This document shows, piece by piece, positions 34,217 to 45,295 of a stretch of DNA of 64,000 nucleotides. The DNA is from Hericium rajendrae. Lineage: Eukaryota; Basidiomycota; Agaricomycetes; Russulales; Hericiaceae. Under the pieces are notes generated by a model, which had not been told where the DNA came from, did not search any database, and was given only the letters and a program-made list of their open reading frames with translations. Each line of letters begins with the position of its first letter. Position 1 is the stretch's first letter. The stretch spans positions 868,001-932,000 of the forward strand of contig CM065887.1 in NCBI GenBank assembly GCA_033439255.1, written 5' to 3'. The position numbers and the translations under genes are program-made.

Positions 34217-34766
34217 AGGTCAGGTTGCAAGCTCCGCGAGTGAACGCACGCATACATACATATAAAGACTGGCCACCAAAACCATGTTTGACATGAGCAC
34301 CACAGACAACGGGATGGGTCCTTATCAGTTACTGGCCGAGGATTGTTGCAAAAGCAACTCTGCATCCTTGTCTTCGAATGAAGACATCCATAAATATTGC
34401 GGGGGAGAAGCGGGTTTAGACGCGTCATGTGTTCCATATAGTAGTGGCTCCGATAGGCACAGAGTGTGTTTTGACACACTTTAACGAGCAGTCACATATA
34501 CTTAGTCTGACTACTGACCCCGCCCGGGGTGCCGGGGCGACGCAAGCAAAAGACTTTCCTTGCATGATGTTTTAAGTTAGATACTCACTCGACGAAGCCT
34601 CTGGAAATGAATTGATGACCACTGCAAGCCACGAACGTCATGCACACGAATCTAATTGTGTCTGAATGGTGATATCCAATGCAAGTCGTGAACGATTATA
34701 CAGATGTGCATTACCTCTATACATAAATATAAGCAGTCCCGCCCAGCCGCACGGCCATTCAACCCC
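34217..34766. other. Intergenic region, no gene seen
   Basis: About 550 bases between the P450 start and the PAM16 stop, including a short GC-rich patch near 34515. No gene recognised. Confidence 0.55.
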
Positions 34767-35428
34767 TCAGCTCTTCCCCGCCTCTGGTGACGGGGCCTCC
34801 GGTGCTGGTGGTGGAGGTGCTGGGGGCTCCGATCCTGCTTTTGCCTCCGCCTCTATACGTTCACGCGCACGAACAACTTTGGACTGGAGATAGTGCGAAT
34901 GGAAGAGAGGAGTTGCGCGCGCCCCAGGTGCGGGCTTCGGAGGTGCGGGAGGGGAGTTCGCTTTGAAAAGGTGCTCGTAATTCTGTGCGGTGGCGAATTC
35001 ATAAGTCAGGCTACGACTTAAGTAGCCAGAGCGCAATAACGTACTTTAAGGATCTGCTCCAGCTTCTCTTCCCGTTTCGCGTTCAGGATGAGATGCGCCT
35101 CGTCGAGGGTCATCCGGTGCTCGCGTGTCAGCTTGTCCGTTATTGAGCCAGACGTAGCATTGCCGACTCCTGCGACGTCCGAGCTTATTCCACCCTGTGG
35201 TCTGTGCTTCGCATCTGAGCAATGACGTCGTGAGTTCTTAGTGAAACAGTTTGCCGATACGGAAGACTCAATGACGAACTTCTGGCCGCCTGCTTCCCCG
35301 CCTCGTATAATGCCTTTCCAAAGATTTGTGTCCCAGTGATCAGAATTTGGATAAGAATCTTCGGGGCAGACTGTAGAGAGTTGGATTAGTATCAGCTTAG
35401 AACATGAACGTCTGCTGTTGCTCACCAT
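34767..35428 (-). CDS. PAM16: Mitochondrial import motor subunit PAM16/Tim16
   Basis: J-like protein of the inner-membrane presequence translocase motor. It pairs with Pam18 and restrains its stimulation of mtHsp70. The start ATG (35426-35428) is a coding exon of just three bases, followed at once by an intron (gtgagcaaca... to ctctacag). Exon 2 reads SAPKILIQILITGTQIFGKA and LYEAGKQAARN. Exon 3 holds GNATSGSITDKLTREHRMTL and DEAHLILNAKREEKLEQILK. Exon 4 is NYEHLFKANSPPAPPKPAPG, then HYLQSKVVRARERIEAEAK, with a Pro/Ala-rich tail ending PEAGKS. The family hallmarks are MTLDEAHLILN, NYEHLF and YLQSKVVRA, and the HPD of true J domains is absent, as expected. Length of about 158 residues is normal. 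Divergent from RPA43 with a 242-base spacer. Confidence 0.95.
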
Positions 35429-35670
35429 GAGGACCGCGACGACGAGGAAGAGGTGAAAGTGACGATGACTGGACAAGCAGCCGGAAAGCTCGGGACTCGA
35501 GACGCGTCAGGCTGCGTGAGAATTTGAAATGCCAAAAATTCCCTTCAACGCGGTGTACTGCACATTCTTCACTGTCCAGATATCTCCCGAAAGCCCACTG
35601 TCCTCAAAATCCCCAGAGCTCACCGTGCTATACCTACCTGTCGTCTTGTCTGCATCTACTAGCCATCGAC

Positions 35671-36886
35671 ATGTCGCATCCTCCAAAACGTAAAAGCGCG
35701 CCGACGCCTATGGACGCCGATGCGGGGACCTCTGCCAAAAAACCACGCAAGGAGAAGAAGGACAAGGGCAAGGGAAAACTCAAAGACAGTGCTAGCGGCG
35801 AGTTTCGCGCCGTCAAAGCGTCCGTCATGCTCGCCATTCCTCCCTGTTTTTCAGCCAAGCCTCAGGTTGGGGCGGAGGAGATGCTGGATTCGATGATCAT
35901 GAGGTGCGCTCGCCTATGTATTCGTTACGGTTCAATGGAACATAGAGTGAACGGATAGAGTGTCGCTTTAGATATATACCTGCACTGCGGGGCGTTGTGC
36001 TTTCTCACTCGAACATCCAATTCTTGCAGAGCGTCGGGCGCATCAAGGATGACACTCCGTTCACGATATGCAACGTCGGTTTCGAGGCTATGATATGGAG
36101 CCCAGAAGTCGGCATGAAGCTCTGTAAGCGATATCGTGCTTATTTCCTCACTGAATCTCATCTCGGTCTCGATAATTAGCTGCCAAAATCAATCTGTGCT
36201 CTCCCGACCATATATCCCTGCTGGTCCACCGCACTTTCAACGTCTCGATTCCTCGACATCATATACCCACAGACCAATGGGAATTCGAGTACGGGCCTGC
36301 TGAAAATGACCCTGACTATGGTGCTGAGGCGAATACCAAGAAAGAAGACGGCCCTGACGAACCCATGCAGTTAGATGCACAGAAAGAAGATGGAGGGACC
36401 ACGCCAGGCGAGGAAGGTCATGATCGCGGAGGGAGATGGATACACAAAGTCACTGGGGCACGCCTCGGAGGGGAAGATGGGCGACTCGAGCTCACCGTCG
36501 TTGGGTACGTTTGTCCTTTACGCGTCGATCGTCGTAGCGCTTGACTAACGTCATATTGTTGCAGTTTGACAATAGCAAACGAGATGCTGTCGTTGCTTGG
36601 CTCGATACAGCCCAATCCCTTCTCGCCCGAGCACGTTCCTCAGTCTGTACAGCGCGTCTCCAAGTCGCCTCCTCCCCCGTCGACTACTGTCCTGGCCGAG
36701 AGCAGCGAGGAGGACGATGAAGATGTGCTAGCCGTCTCGAGCGACGAAGCAGAGGAGAGACAGCGCGAGCGCGAGAAAAAGGAGAAGGAGCAGAGGAAAG
36801 CGGAGAAGAAGCGGAAGCGGAAAGAGCAGGAAACGCAGGATGGTGTGCAAGAGGACATACCCAAAAAGACGAAGAAGAAGAAATGA
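35671..36886 (+). CDS. RPA43: DNA-directed RNA polymerase I subunit RPA43
   Basis: Stalk subunit of Pol I in the nucleolus, contacting Rrn3. The start at 35671 (MSHPPKRKSAPTPMDAD) is followed by a basic Lys-rich segment. The N-terminal domain reads GEFRAVKASVMLAIPPCFSA, VGAEEMLDSMIMRYIPALRG and VVLSHSNIQFLQ. The OB-fold part spans introns with FTICNVGFEAMIWSPEVGMK and LSAKINLCSPDHISLLVHRT, then FNVSIPRHHIPTDQWEFEYG. The C-terminus is acidic then strongly basic (EAEERQREREKKEKEQRKAE ... KKTKKKK), typical of fungal and animal homologues. Three introns; the stop is at 36886. Assigned by the whole-length order of conserved blocks. Confidence 0.92.
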
Positions 36887-37972
36887 TCAGTCGCTGCTGT
36901 TGTCGCACAACCTCTGGTTCTATTTCATTTTGCCGAGCATTTCGAAGATGAATTCTGACCGAAAGTGACCTCGCATGAATGCCTGATGATCGGATTCTGA
37001 CGGCCCATCGTGAGTATGGTGAACTTTGCGCATATTATGTTGCATTCCATTCGGATACTACAAAACTGTTCGAGTTGGCGTGCTGAGTATCAACCCAATG
37101 TCCTCCCCTTCGCCCTCCTCTCTGCACGCCGCTGTCACTGCACGCCGATCTGCTCTGTCCCATCGTCTGCGTCGCGCTACATGATCGGCTCCATGCCTCA
37201 ACGATGCGCCCGCCGCAGTCCCACCATCAGACGATGCTATAGCGCTAACGTTTCACGCTGCTCAGACTCAGCGCCGGGGTACGTCGCGAGGCCACCTTCC
37301 TTGCTGCCGTTATGTCGCGCATGCCATCCTCGAGTAGGGCACCCTGCCAGGTCCCACACGCGCCACAGGTAGGTTGAAATGGGCGTGCACAAGTCTGCGA
37401 TGCCTTGACGAACCTTGCGAGAACACGCGTGCGTTGCTTCGTCTTCCTTCATTTCGCCGTACAATGATTTCTACACTTCATATAACAAAAAATCACTATC
37501 AAATCCACACTCGACTATGAGTGTTCCTGCTCGTAATTTAGGTATATCGTGTCGTCGGGTAGCAAGTGTCAATCTGTCGATTAGACAAACAAAAATCAGA
37601 GGCGCTACCAGGGATCGAACCTGGGTCACGGGAAATCGCTACAGTGTCGCGGTAAACGCTTACGCGCTTACGTAACCGCTTTCAGAATCCCGGGTGATAA
37701 CCACTACACTATAGTGCCCTTGAAATCCTCTTCCTTGCATAAAATAATATGAAGAATTTCGGGGAAAGGCAGCTGGAAGATCACACAGTGCAGCAGGGGA
37801 AGGTGCGGACACCTCTTGCTGCCTACTCCGGCAGATGTTCTTATTTATCAACAGCGAAGTGAATGGTTTCGAAAGTGAACGATCATCCAGAATAGTAGAC
37901 CACCGATGAATTCCGAAGTCTATGGCATGACAGATCAATCCGGATCCAAATGAACAAAGCAATTCGATGAGT
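36887..37972. other. Intergenic region containing tRNA-Gln
   Basis: About 1.1 kb with no protein gene recognised. It carries the tRNA-Gln at 37600-37718. Open frames at 37010-37470 look non-coding. Confidence 0.55.
37600..37718 (-). tRNA. tRNA-Gln (CTG) with about 47-nt intron
   Basis: The 5' half is GGCACTATAGTGTAGTGGTT, and the D arm GTG/CAC follows the eukaryotic tRNA-Gln pattern. Anticodon stem CGGGA/TCCCG encloses the loop TTCTGA, giving anticodon CTG. An insert of about 47 bases sits after the base 3' of the anticodon. The T arm is CCAGG TTCGATC CCTGG. The acceptor 3' strand is TAGCGCC with discriminator T. One A-C mismatch lies at the fourth acceptor pair. T-rich DNA follows (TTTTTG TTT on the minus strand). 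The mature length of 72 nt fits. The mismatch and long intron leave some doubt about activity. Confidence 0.88.
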
Positions 37973-39742
37973 TCACTCCTTCACCACAAACTCCCATATC
38001 TTCCTGCCCTTCATTGCCTCCATCATGGGTTCACCCTGAATGATGATCTCCTCTACCAGTGCGCCAGCTGTCTTGTCTTATCCAGAACGGTCGCAAGCAC
38101 CTCAAAGAACTGCAATATCCTTGGACACGTGAACTGCAGGCGACGCAGCTGCGGGCAGGGCATCTGCACATGCTGTTCGACGGCATGCCCAATCGATTTG
38201 TGGTGGCTGATAGCAAGCGCGCAATGACGTGCCCTTTGCAGCCGACCACCTCGATCTCCTCCACTGTATGCAGGACAGTGAATGTCGTTGCCCAATCGAC
38301 GGGAAGCCCCACCTGCGTCGAGCATCAGAGAAGTCACGGAGTCCAGAATGAGCAGGTTAGGAAGCTGCGCGATTACGAGCCCATTGCGGGCAGGGTCCGT
38401 GGCGAGGGTGTGGATTGCGAGCTCGGAAGTGCCGGGGGGCGGCGCGATGCTTGTCGACGGAGGGCGAGCCGGAGATGGCGAGTCGCATTCCGAGTAGTGC
38501 ACCTCGAACGTCGTGAGCGGCAGAGGGTCCGCGCCGCCGAGGCGCTGTTTGAGCAGGTACGAGAAGGGGAGGACGACCTCCTCGAGTAAGTTGCGGGCGC
38601 AGTTCAGATGGATATGTATGCTCTGTGGAAGCGAGAGGCGCTGCACGAAGATGGCGCATTCAAGGATAGTCCTGCCGGTGAATGTGAGGGACTGCAGGTG
38701 CGGTAGGATAGGATGATGTCCAGTTCTCCAGGAGTTGAGAGAGACTCTCGAGCAACGGCATGCTCTTGAGCACGTCCTTCATCTGTGCGAGGGTGTAGCC
38801 TTGGACGGGCGCGATCTCCCACCTGTCAAGCGAGAGTCTAGTCAGGTCGGCCCTGAACAAAGATTGAGAACGGTGGGATGACAATGCTGACGAGTTCTAA
38901 GTCACGCAGCTGACCTGCAGTGGCAAAAAGGTCTTCTGTGACGTCATACCTCCGCGGCTCGAATGCAACGCGCATAGAGACAGTGCCTTAAGCGATGGCA
39001 TCGTATGCGAAGTGCCAACTTCACGAAATAGGAATCCTACCGCCGCACCGAAGAGAAAAGGCTGCCTCGTCCTGTAAAGGTAACTGGGTATGAGGCGTAT
39101 GTTTACAATGTCGACGTGGACGGGGTCCGACACGCTCTGCGAGGACGCAGAGTATGACATGTCGATGAACGCATCGGCTGAGCGTTCGAACATGAGCCTC
39201 GTCCATCGTGGAGACGTGAACTCGATGAAACGCCGAGGGAGGGTGTTTAGAGGATCAATGCGCGGCAGGCGAGGGACAGCCGATTCCAATTGTCTCTACC
39301 GGTGCGAAAACTGTATTTCGACCATTCTAATTCCTGCGCGAGCTCGAGGATATAGATAAAGAGCTCGGGAGGTAGGCATAATATCGATGGTAGATCACTG
39401 TGGTCCAAGGGTTGCGAGACTTTCTGCTAGTTGATTAATTGTGGTCAGTTCAATTTGCAAAAAGGCGAGTAATAGGCGGACCCTGCTCTACCCTGCTGAG
39501 CGCCTGTCTTAGTGATTTTGTGAGAAATGCCTGTACTGTATTGACGACATGCATCGTAGCACCGCTAACGCGAGTCCACACTATGAAGACCAAACGAAGA
39601 CAGTAGGGTTTCTAATGGATAACAAAATCGAACCGACCTGAGCTTCGCGACGAGGACTTCATGTTCAGCTGCTTGTCGTCCAGCTGGGACACGGCGGCCG
39701 TGTCAACGGTGCGGGAATACAGAGGACCGGCGATATACTGCA
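37973..39742 (-). pseudogene. F-box/LRR-like gene, apparently frame-disrupted at 3' end
   Basis: An F-box protein by its motif LPPELFIYILELAQELEWSK (about 39290-39400) and leucine-rich continuation: PRRFIEFTSPRWTRLMFERS, MPSLKALSLCALHSS, RLSLPQSIHIHLNCARNLL and LIAQLPNLLILDSVTSLMLD-like text. A possible first exon starts at 39742 (MQYIAGPLYSRTVD). The C-terminal third reads sensibly only by changing frame three times: after SLMLDAG to VDWATTFTVLHTVEEIEVVG, then to CPQLRRLQFTCPRILQFFEV, then to TAGALVEEIIIQGEPMMEAM, with stop at 37973. The last shift coincides with a 5-base tandem duplication (38069-38078), and the first with a run of four C at 38307-38310. Either a decaying gene or base errors in the assembly. 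The upstream exon structure is uncertain. Confidence 0.6.
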
Positions 39743-39811
39743 TGATTGACCTGAAATGAGTGAACGTGGGTGTGAGCGACCACTGTCTGGCCGTGTCGCG
39801 ACAGGTCACGG

Positions 39812-39842
39812 CACGTGCCTGTGACACCCACGCGCACACGTG
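39812..39842. promoter_or_regulatory. Two palindromic CACGTG (Pho4-type E-box) sites
   Basis: CACGTG at 39812-39817 sits inside a near-perfect 21-base palindrome (gtcacggcacgtgcctgtgac). A second CACGTG at 39837-39842 lies inside gcacacgtgtgc. They are about 400 bases upstream of the first phosphatase gene, and also lie upstream of the F-box-like gene. In yeast such sites bind Pho4 and switch on secreted phosphatases in low phosphate. Use here is inference. Confidence 0.45.
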
Positions 39843-40160
39843 TGCTTATCTCCATCGGGAGCGGCCGAGCGGCACAACCGACTCGGAGACGCGACCGACG
39901 ACCCTGATGTCCCCCACCACCTTCCGCAAAATTGCCCAAAAATGTTCCGCGTACCTTCCAAGCTTTCGACCGTCTATCGGCCCTGCAGATGGTGGCTCCA
40001 ATCCGACCTCAAGCACGGGCATGTATAGGCATTGATGCATTATCCTGATTGGATAGCGCTTGCCGCTCTTCGCCAGCTTTTTTGATGTGCAGCGCATGTG
40101 CCATGATGAAGGGGGGACGTCACGGAAATACACACCCGCCCTGACGCCTGCTTCTCAGGA

Positions 40161-40167
40161 TATAAGG
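40161..40167 (+). promoter_or_regulatory. TATA box of phosphatase gene 1
   Basis: TATAAGG, 75-80 bases upstream of the start codon at 40242, a usual distance for a strongly regulated fungal gene. Confidence 0.55.
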
Positions 40168-40241
40168 AACACTTGTCTCACAGCCCAACGACAGCCCGTA
40201 CCGCGTACAGAGGGCCGCCTGTCCTGCTCACCCGTTCGACC

Positions 40242-42339
40242 ATGCTCGACAAGATTTACTTGCTTGCTACTCTGCCCTTGTTGGCTGCTGCAACGGTCGT
40301 TCCCCGCAACGGTGGAGCCTCGTCCTTCGCAGGTGCGACCACGACATTTGCATGGCCCCCACCCAACGTCACCGCGACCATCCCGGACGCGAACTTCCCT
40401 GACGCCACGGCTATTGACGCCTTCGGTCCTACCCCGAGTACGCCTCCATGTCCACTTCGCAGATGCACTCACTGATCTCTGGCTTCAGCTGGAGATGAGC
40501 CCGCGGCTATCGCGACGGCGCCTGTTCTCGCGCCCGTGAACGACGTCTTCCCTCTGTCACGGCCCGACACCGCCGACCACAAGGGCTCCAAATTTGACGT
40601 TCTTCATCAGTGGGGCAACCTCTCGCCCATGTTTTCCGTGGACGCGGACACGTTCGGCCTCCCGAACTCGTCGCCGCTCGTTCCCGAAGGGTGCGGACTC
40701 ACACAAGTACACATGCTTCACCGCCACGGCGCCAGATATCCCACCTCCAGCTCGGCCCCATCGGCGCTGGCGGCAAAGGTGCACAATGCGACGGCCGGCA
40801 AGGGTTTTACTGCGTCTGGTCCCCTCGCGTTCCTGAATGAATGGACCTACAAGCTCGGCGCTGAGATCCTTACGCCGTTCGGTCGTTCACAGCTGTGGGT
40901 ACCCCGTGCGCAACTATATATTCCTCACTAACACGTTCGCCTATGTTCGGCAGGTACAATCTCGGAGTTGGTTTCAGGGTGAGATACGGCGAGCTCCTTA
41001 AGGGCTTCACTGATCTCCCAGTCTGGCGCACGACCTCCGAGGGTATGTCATTACACCCATCGAGTTTCATACTAGTTTTGACGTTAATTTCAGAGCGAAT
41101 GATCGATTCTGCGTAGGCAATCTGGCTGTTTAGTCCGGCGCTAGCTCCTCTAACATCGTTACACCACATCTAGCCTCCAGTTCGCGGCCGGGTTCTTCGG
41201 CGTCCAGTGGTACCAGGGCGACTACCACCAGCTCGTCGAGATTGAGGCCAGCGGCTACAACAGCACTCTGGCTCCGTACGACCAGTGTGCTAATGCCAAC
41301 AACAACATTGCCTCGCTTGGCGGTGTGCAGTCCAATAAGTGGGCTGCGATCTACACGAAGCCTATCATTCAGAGGCTTCAAAAGCTTATCAAGGGAAACT
41401 TGACTCTTACTAGCGCTGATATCATCGGCATGCAACAAGCCTGCGCGTACGAGGTATGGTGTCATTCGGCTTGAATGGATGATTGTCTTAACAATGCGCA
41501 CAAAGACTGTCGCCTTGGGATCCTCCAGCTTCTGCGATCTTTTCACCGAGGAGGAATGGGAACAGTTTGAGTACTACACTGGTGCGCACATGCCATATCA
41601 TTAAATGTGCTTTCTTGACGATTTATCTCAGACCTGAGTTTCTGGTATGGCAATGGCCCCGGCAACCCCGCTGTTGCCGCGCAGGGTGTTGGCTGGGTTC
41701 AGGAGCTGCTCTCCCGCCTGACCCAGAAGCGTATCACGACGTTCGAGACCTCTGTCAACAGCACCATTGTGTCGAGCAACATCACCTTCCCTCTCAACCA
41801 GCCCCTTTACGTCGATGCTACGCATGATACCATTATCTCAGCCGGTGAGTCGAACCATTATCTTAAACCTGTCGGCGCCATACCCAACGATCAACCCAGT
41901 CGTCACTGCGATGAACTTCACCAACTTCGATGTCAATGGTGCTCTGCCCACCGATCACATCCCGAAGAACAGGGTCCGTACTATCTCTGCTTCCCATCCG
42001 CCAGCTGACTGATAGCCTATCACATAGCAATGGATCGTGACCCACATCTCGCCTTTCGGCGCGAACCTCGTCGGCCAGGTGCTCTCGTGCCCCGCCTCCG
42101 ACACGCCTACGCACATCCGCTTCATCCTCAACGACGGCGTGCTGCCGCTCACCGGCATCAAGGGCTGCAAGGCGGACAAGAACGGCCTGTGCGCCATCGA
42201 CACGTTCGTCAAGGGCATGCAGGCGCGCGTCGACGAGATCGACTACCAGTACGACTGCTTCGCGAACTACACTCTCCCCAACGTGCCGATCCTCGATGGG
42301 CGCTACCCGCCGGCCCTGCGCAAGAATGCTACAGCTTGA
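40242..42339 (+). CDS. Secreted histidine acid phosphatase (phytase-like), copy 1
   Basis: Branch-2 histidine phosphatase that should release phosphate from phytate or other monoesters outside the cell. The signal peptide is MLDKIYLLATLPLLAAATVV. The catalytic site is VHMLHRHGARYPTSS (RHGxRxP), with the proton donor in LYVDATHDTIIS (HD). Other family blocks are FDVLHQWGNLSPMFSVD, ILTPFGRSQL, LGVGFRVRYGELLKGF, QFAAGFFGVQWYQGDYHQLV, IGMQQACAYET, LSFWYGNGPGNP and THIRFILNDGVLPLTGIKGC. It ends LDGRYPPALRKNATA. Cys residues and N-glycosylation motifs fit a secreted enzyme. It is cut by many introns, including a 19-nt exon at 41094-41112 encoding (E)RMIDSA. First of three tandem paralogues in the same orientation. 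Confidence 0.94.
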
Positions 42340-43064
42340 TAATTTGATGGTAGTAAGTTACTTAAGTACGGAACGGACGTTCGTGTCGTTCGATGCTGTT
42401 GTTGAAAATACTTTCCACTCTTGGAGCTTGCCTTCTATTAATTTACTTGGTATGCGTATCTTGCTTTTTGGGATAGGTACATAAGTATTGCTTATGGAGT
42501 TGGAGCATTCGGGCCTTTCGGATACACGGCATACTTAGTACGTATGTCTCGCGCCAGATAGCTTGAAGAGTGATAGGTCCCTGTGCAGCGTATCGTTCGA
42601 GCGCGTCGACGTCAAACGCGTCAAGTCACAGTTCACAACACATGCACATGTGATCGTGACTGTGCTCAAAACGGACTTGTGAGGGCCTGAGGCCGCCTAC
42701 CAAGAAGAGCCTGAGGTTCGTTCCGAGAGTGACATTGCATACGTAGATTTTCATGTAAGTACTTAGTCCGGCAAGGTGATTTTACGACCCATAATGTCCT
42801 TGACCTTGACGTATCCGGGCCAGCTTCCGAATATGATCCACCTAAACTAGTACTATGTGGGGTAACTTGAAATGCGGCGCCGCTCCTTCACTTGAAGACA
42901 GTAAAACACTTACTTACGCTAGACACCGAGGAAGTCAGAATTCTAGTCATGGCTGACGTTTAGCACGGTTGGATGATCGGGTATGCATGTGAGATAACTT
43001 AGCTATAAAGCCGAGCGGGCCAGGTGCGATTGATGGACTTGTCGTCTTCATCCTCGCCGCGACC
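42340..43064. other. Spacer between phosphatase copies 1 and 2
   Basis: About 725 bases, promoter of copy 2. A TATAAAG lies near its end. No CACGTG is present. No gene seen. Confidence 0.6.
43004..43010 (+). promoter_or_regulatory. TATA box of phosphatase gene 2
   Basis: TATAAAG, 55-61 bases upstream of the start at 43065. Confidence 0.55.
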
Positions 43065-45295
43065 ATGACCCGGTCTGCTGCAACGAGGTTCTATTTGCTC
43101 TTGGGGTTATCTCTGGTTATTGCGTCTCCAGTGCGAGATGTGGAGCTGTTGAAAGCATCGTCGATCGCTGGCTCGCCGACCTCTTTCATCTTTCCTCCGC
43201 CTGGCGTCACGGCCACGATTCCAGACCCCAACTTTCCAGATGCCACGGGGGTGAATGTTTTCGGACCAACTCCGAGTAAGTACGTTCGTTCTCCGAACCC
43301 ATTCTGCGATACTGAATTAGAATCCTAGCGGGTGACGAGGCCGCAGCCATCGAGACTGCTCCCGTCCTTGCCAAAGTCGACACGTCCTTCCCGCTCGTAC
43401 AGCCCGACACGTCGGACCATGCGAGCCACAAGTTCAATGTTCTTCATCATCTTGGCAATCTCTCCCCCATGTTTTCGAACGAACCTGGTGCATTTGGGCT
43501 GCCGAACGCGTCGCCGCTCGTACCGCAGGAGTGCGAGTTGAAGCAGGTGCACCTCGTCCATCGCCACGGTGCCAGATACCCAACCATAGGATCGGGGGCC
43601 GGACCTGCCGCGCTCGCTGAGAAGATTCACAGCGTAGCATCGGGGCCGGGGTTTGATGCTAAGGGTGCTCTGAACTTCCTGAATGAGTGGACATATAGAT
43701 TGGGAGCGGAGATTTTGACGCCCTTTGGTCGCGAGCAATTGTGAGTAATGGTCACTGCAAAGTAGGGTGATTTATGGATTGAATGCTGGGCTACTCAGAT
43801 ATAATCTCGGTGTCGGTTTCCGAGTCAGGTATGGTGATCTACTCAAGGGTTTTGACGATCTCCCAGTGTTCCGAACCACGTCTCAAGGTAACGATATTAT
43901 ATTGCTTGTCGAATGCCCCATTTATTTGTTTTCTCCTCAGAGCGAATGGTAGACTCTGCGTAAGTTCTTTCCTCTGACTTCGGGCAACTTCCGATCTGAA
44001 TCGCATTGAACATTGCAGTTTTCAGTTTGCCGCAGGCTTCTTCGGCGTTCAGTCCTATCAGACAAGCTACCACCAACTCGTTGAGATTGAGAAGCATGGT
44101 TTCAACAGCACATTATCTCCCTACTGGTCCTGCCCAAATGCATTCGAGCTCGTCGGTCCGGATGGTAATGATCAAGCAGCCAAGTGGGCTGATATTTATA
44201 CGAAGCCTATCATCAGAAGGCTTTCGAAAGATCTGAAGGGCCTGAATCTGACGGAATCGGATGTTATTGCTATGCAGCAATTATGTGCATATGAGGTTGG
44301 CTTATGCTTCCGGATCAGAGCACCGTTTGAAGTTATAGCTCACCATCTTTTGCAGACTGTGGCCCTTGGCTACTCTGCCTTCTGCAAGCTTTTCACCAAG
44401 AAAGAATGGGAGCATTACGAGTATTACGATGGTTTGTACGCGCCTTCTCTATCAGGTTGACGCTGAGAAGAGCAACTCTTCTAGCCTTGACTTTCTGGTA
44501 TGGCTTTGGCCCAGGAGGCGCTGCGACAGCCGCACAAGGAGTTGGTTGGCTTCAGGAATTTGTCTCTCGTTTGACGAAGACTCGCATCGCTACTTTCGGA
44601 AGCTCAGTCAACAGCACAATAGTATCCAGCGAAACATTATTCCCGTTGGATCAGCCCATCTTTGTGGACGCAACTCACGATGTTGTTCTTTCATCCAGTT
44701 GAGACATTATACCATCATGCTTCTCTCACAGTGCTGATTCTTATCCCAGTATTTGTCGCCTTGAACCTCACAAGCTTAGCAGACGGCGGTCCTCTGCCTA
44801 CAGATCATATGCCGGACAAGCGCGTAAGTGCAGTTTCTGTTTGAAACCACCACACTTTAAACTCTTCTCTTGCAGTCTTGGTACACGTCACAAATCATAC
44901 CTTTTGCGACCAACCTTGCTGCTCAAGTCATGTCGTGCTCTGGGTCCGAGGAACCCAGCCATATTCGATTCTTACTGAACGATGCGGTTATTCCACTTGC
45001 CGGACTTAAAGGCTGCGGGAAGAACAAGAACGGCTTCTGCAAGCTCGACGACTTTATCACCGGAATCCAGAAACGCATAGATGAGATCGACTATACCTGG
45101 GATTGTTTTGGGAACTATACTATCCCGGATCCTAATACCATCATAGACGGGCGCGCTCCACGACCCACGCAGAAGGCAATGGTAGAACCCACGCAGCAGG
45201 TGACGGTGGACGAGTATGACGTCCAATCCAAGTTGGGCCGCGTCTTCGGCTTCATCGGTGCATTCGAAGAGCTCATGAGAATGGTGCTCCACTGA
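43065..45295 (+). CDS. Secreted histidine acid phosphatase (phytase-like), copy 2
   Basis: Paralogue of copy 1. Signal peptide MTRSAATRFYLLLGLSLVIA. Mature-region blocks are FNVLHHLGNLSPMFSNEP, catalytic LVHRHGARYPTIG, ILTPFGREQL, LGVGFRVRYGDLLKGF, QFAAGFFGVQSYQTSYHQLV, VIAMQQLCAYET, LTFWYGFGPGGAA, HD donor FVDATHDVVLSS and HIRFLLNDAVIPLAGLKGC. The 19-nt exon is 43941-43959. Unlike its neighbours it does not stop shortly after DGR. It continues about 40 residues as PTQKAMVEPTQQVTVDEYDV and FGFIGAFEELMRMVLH to 45295. This tail has no counterpart in the other copies and may reflect loss of the old stop or an undetected intron. Confidence 0.9.
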
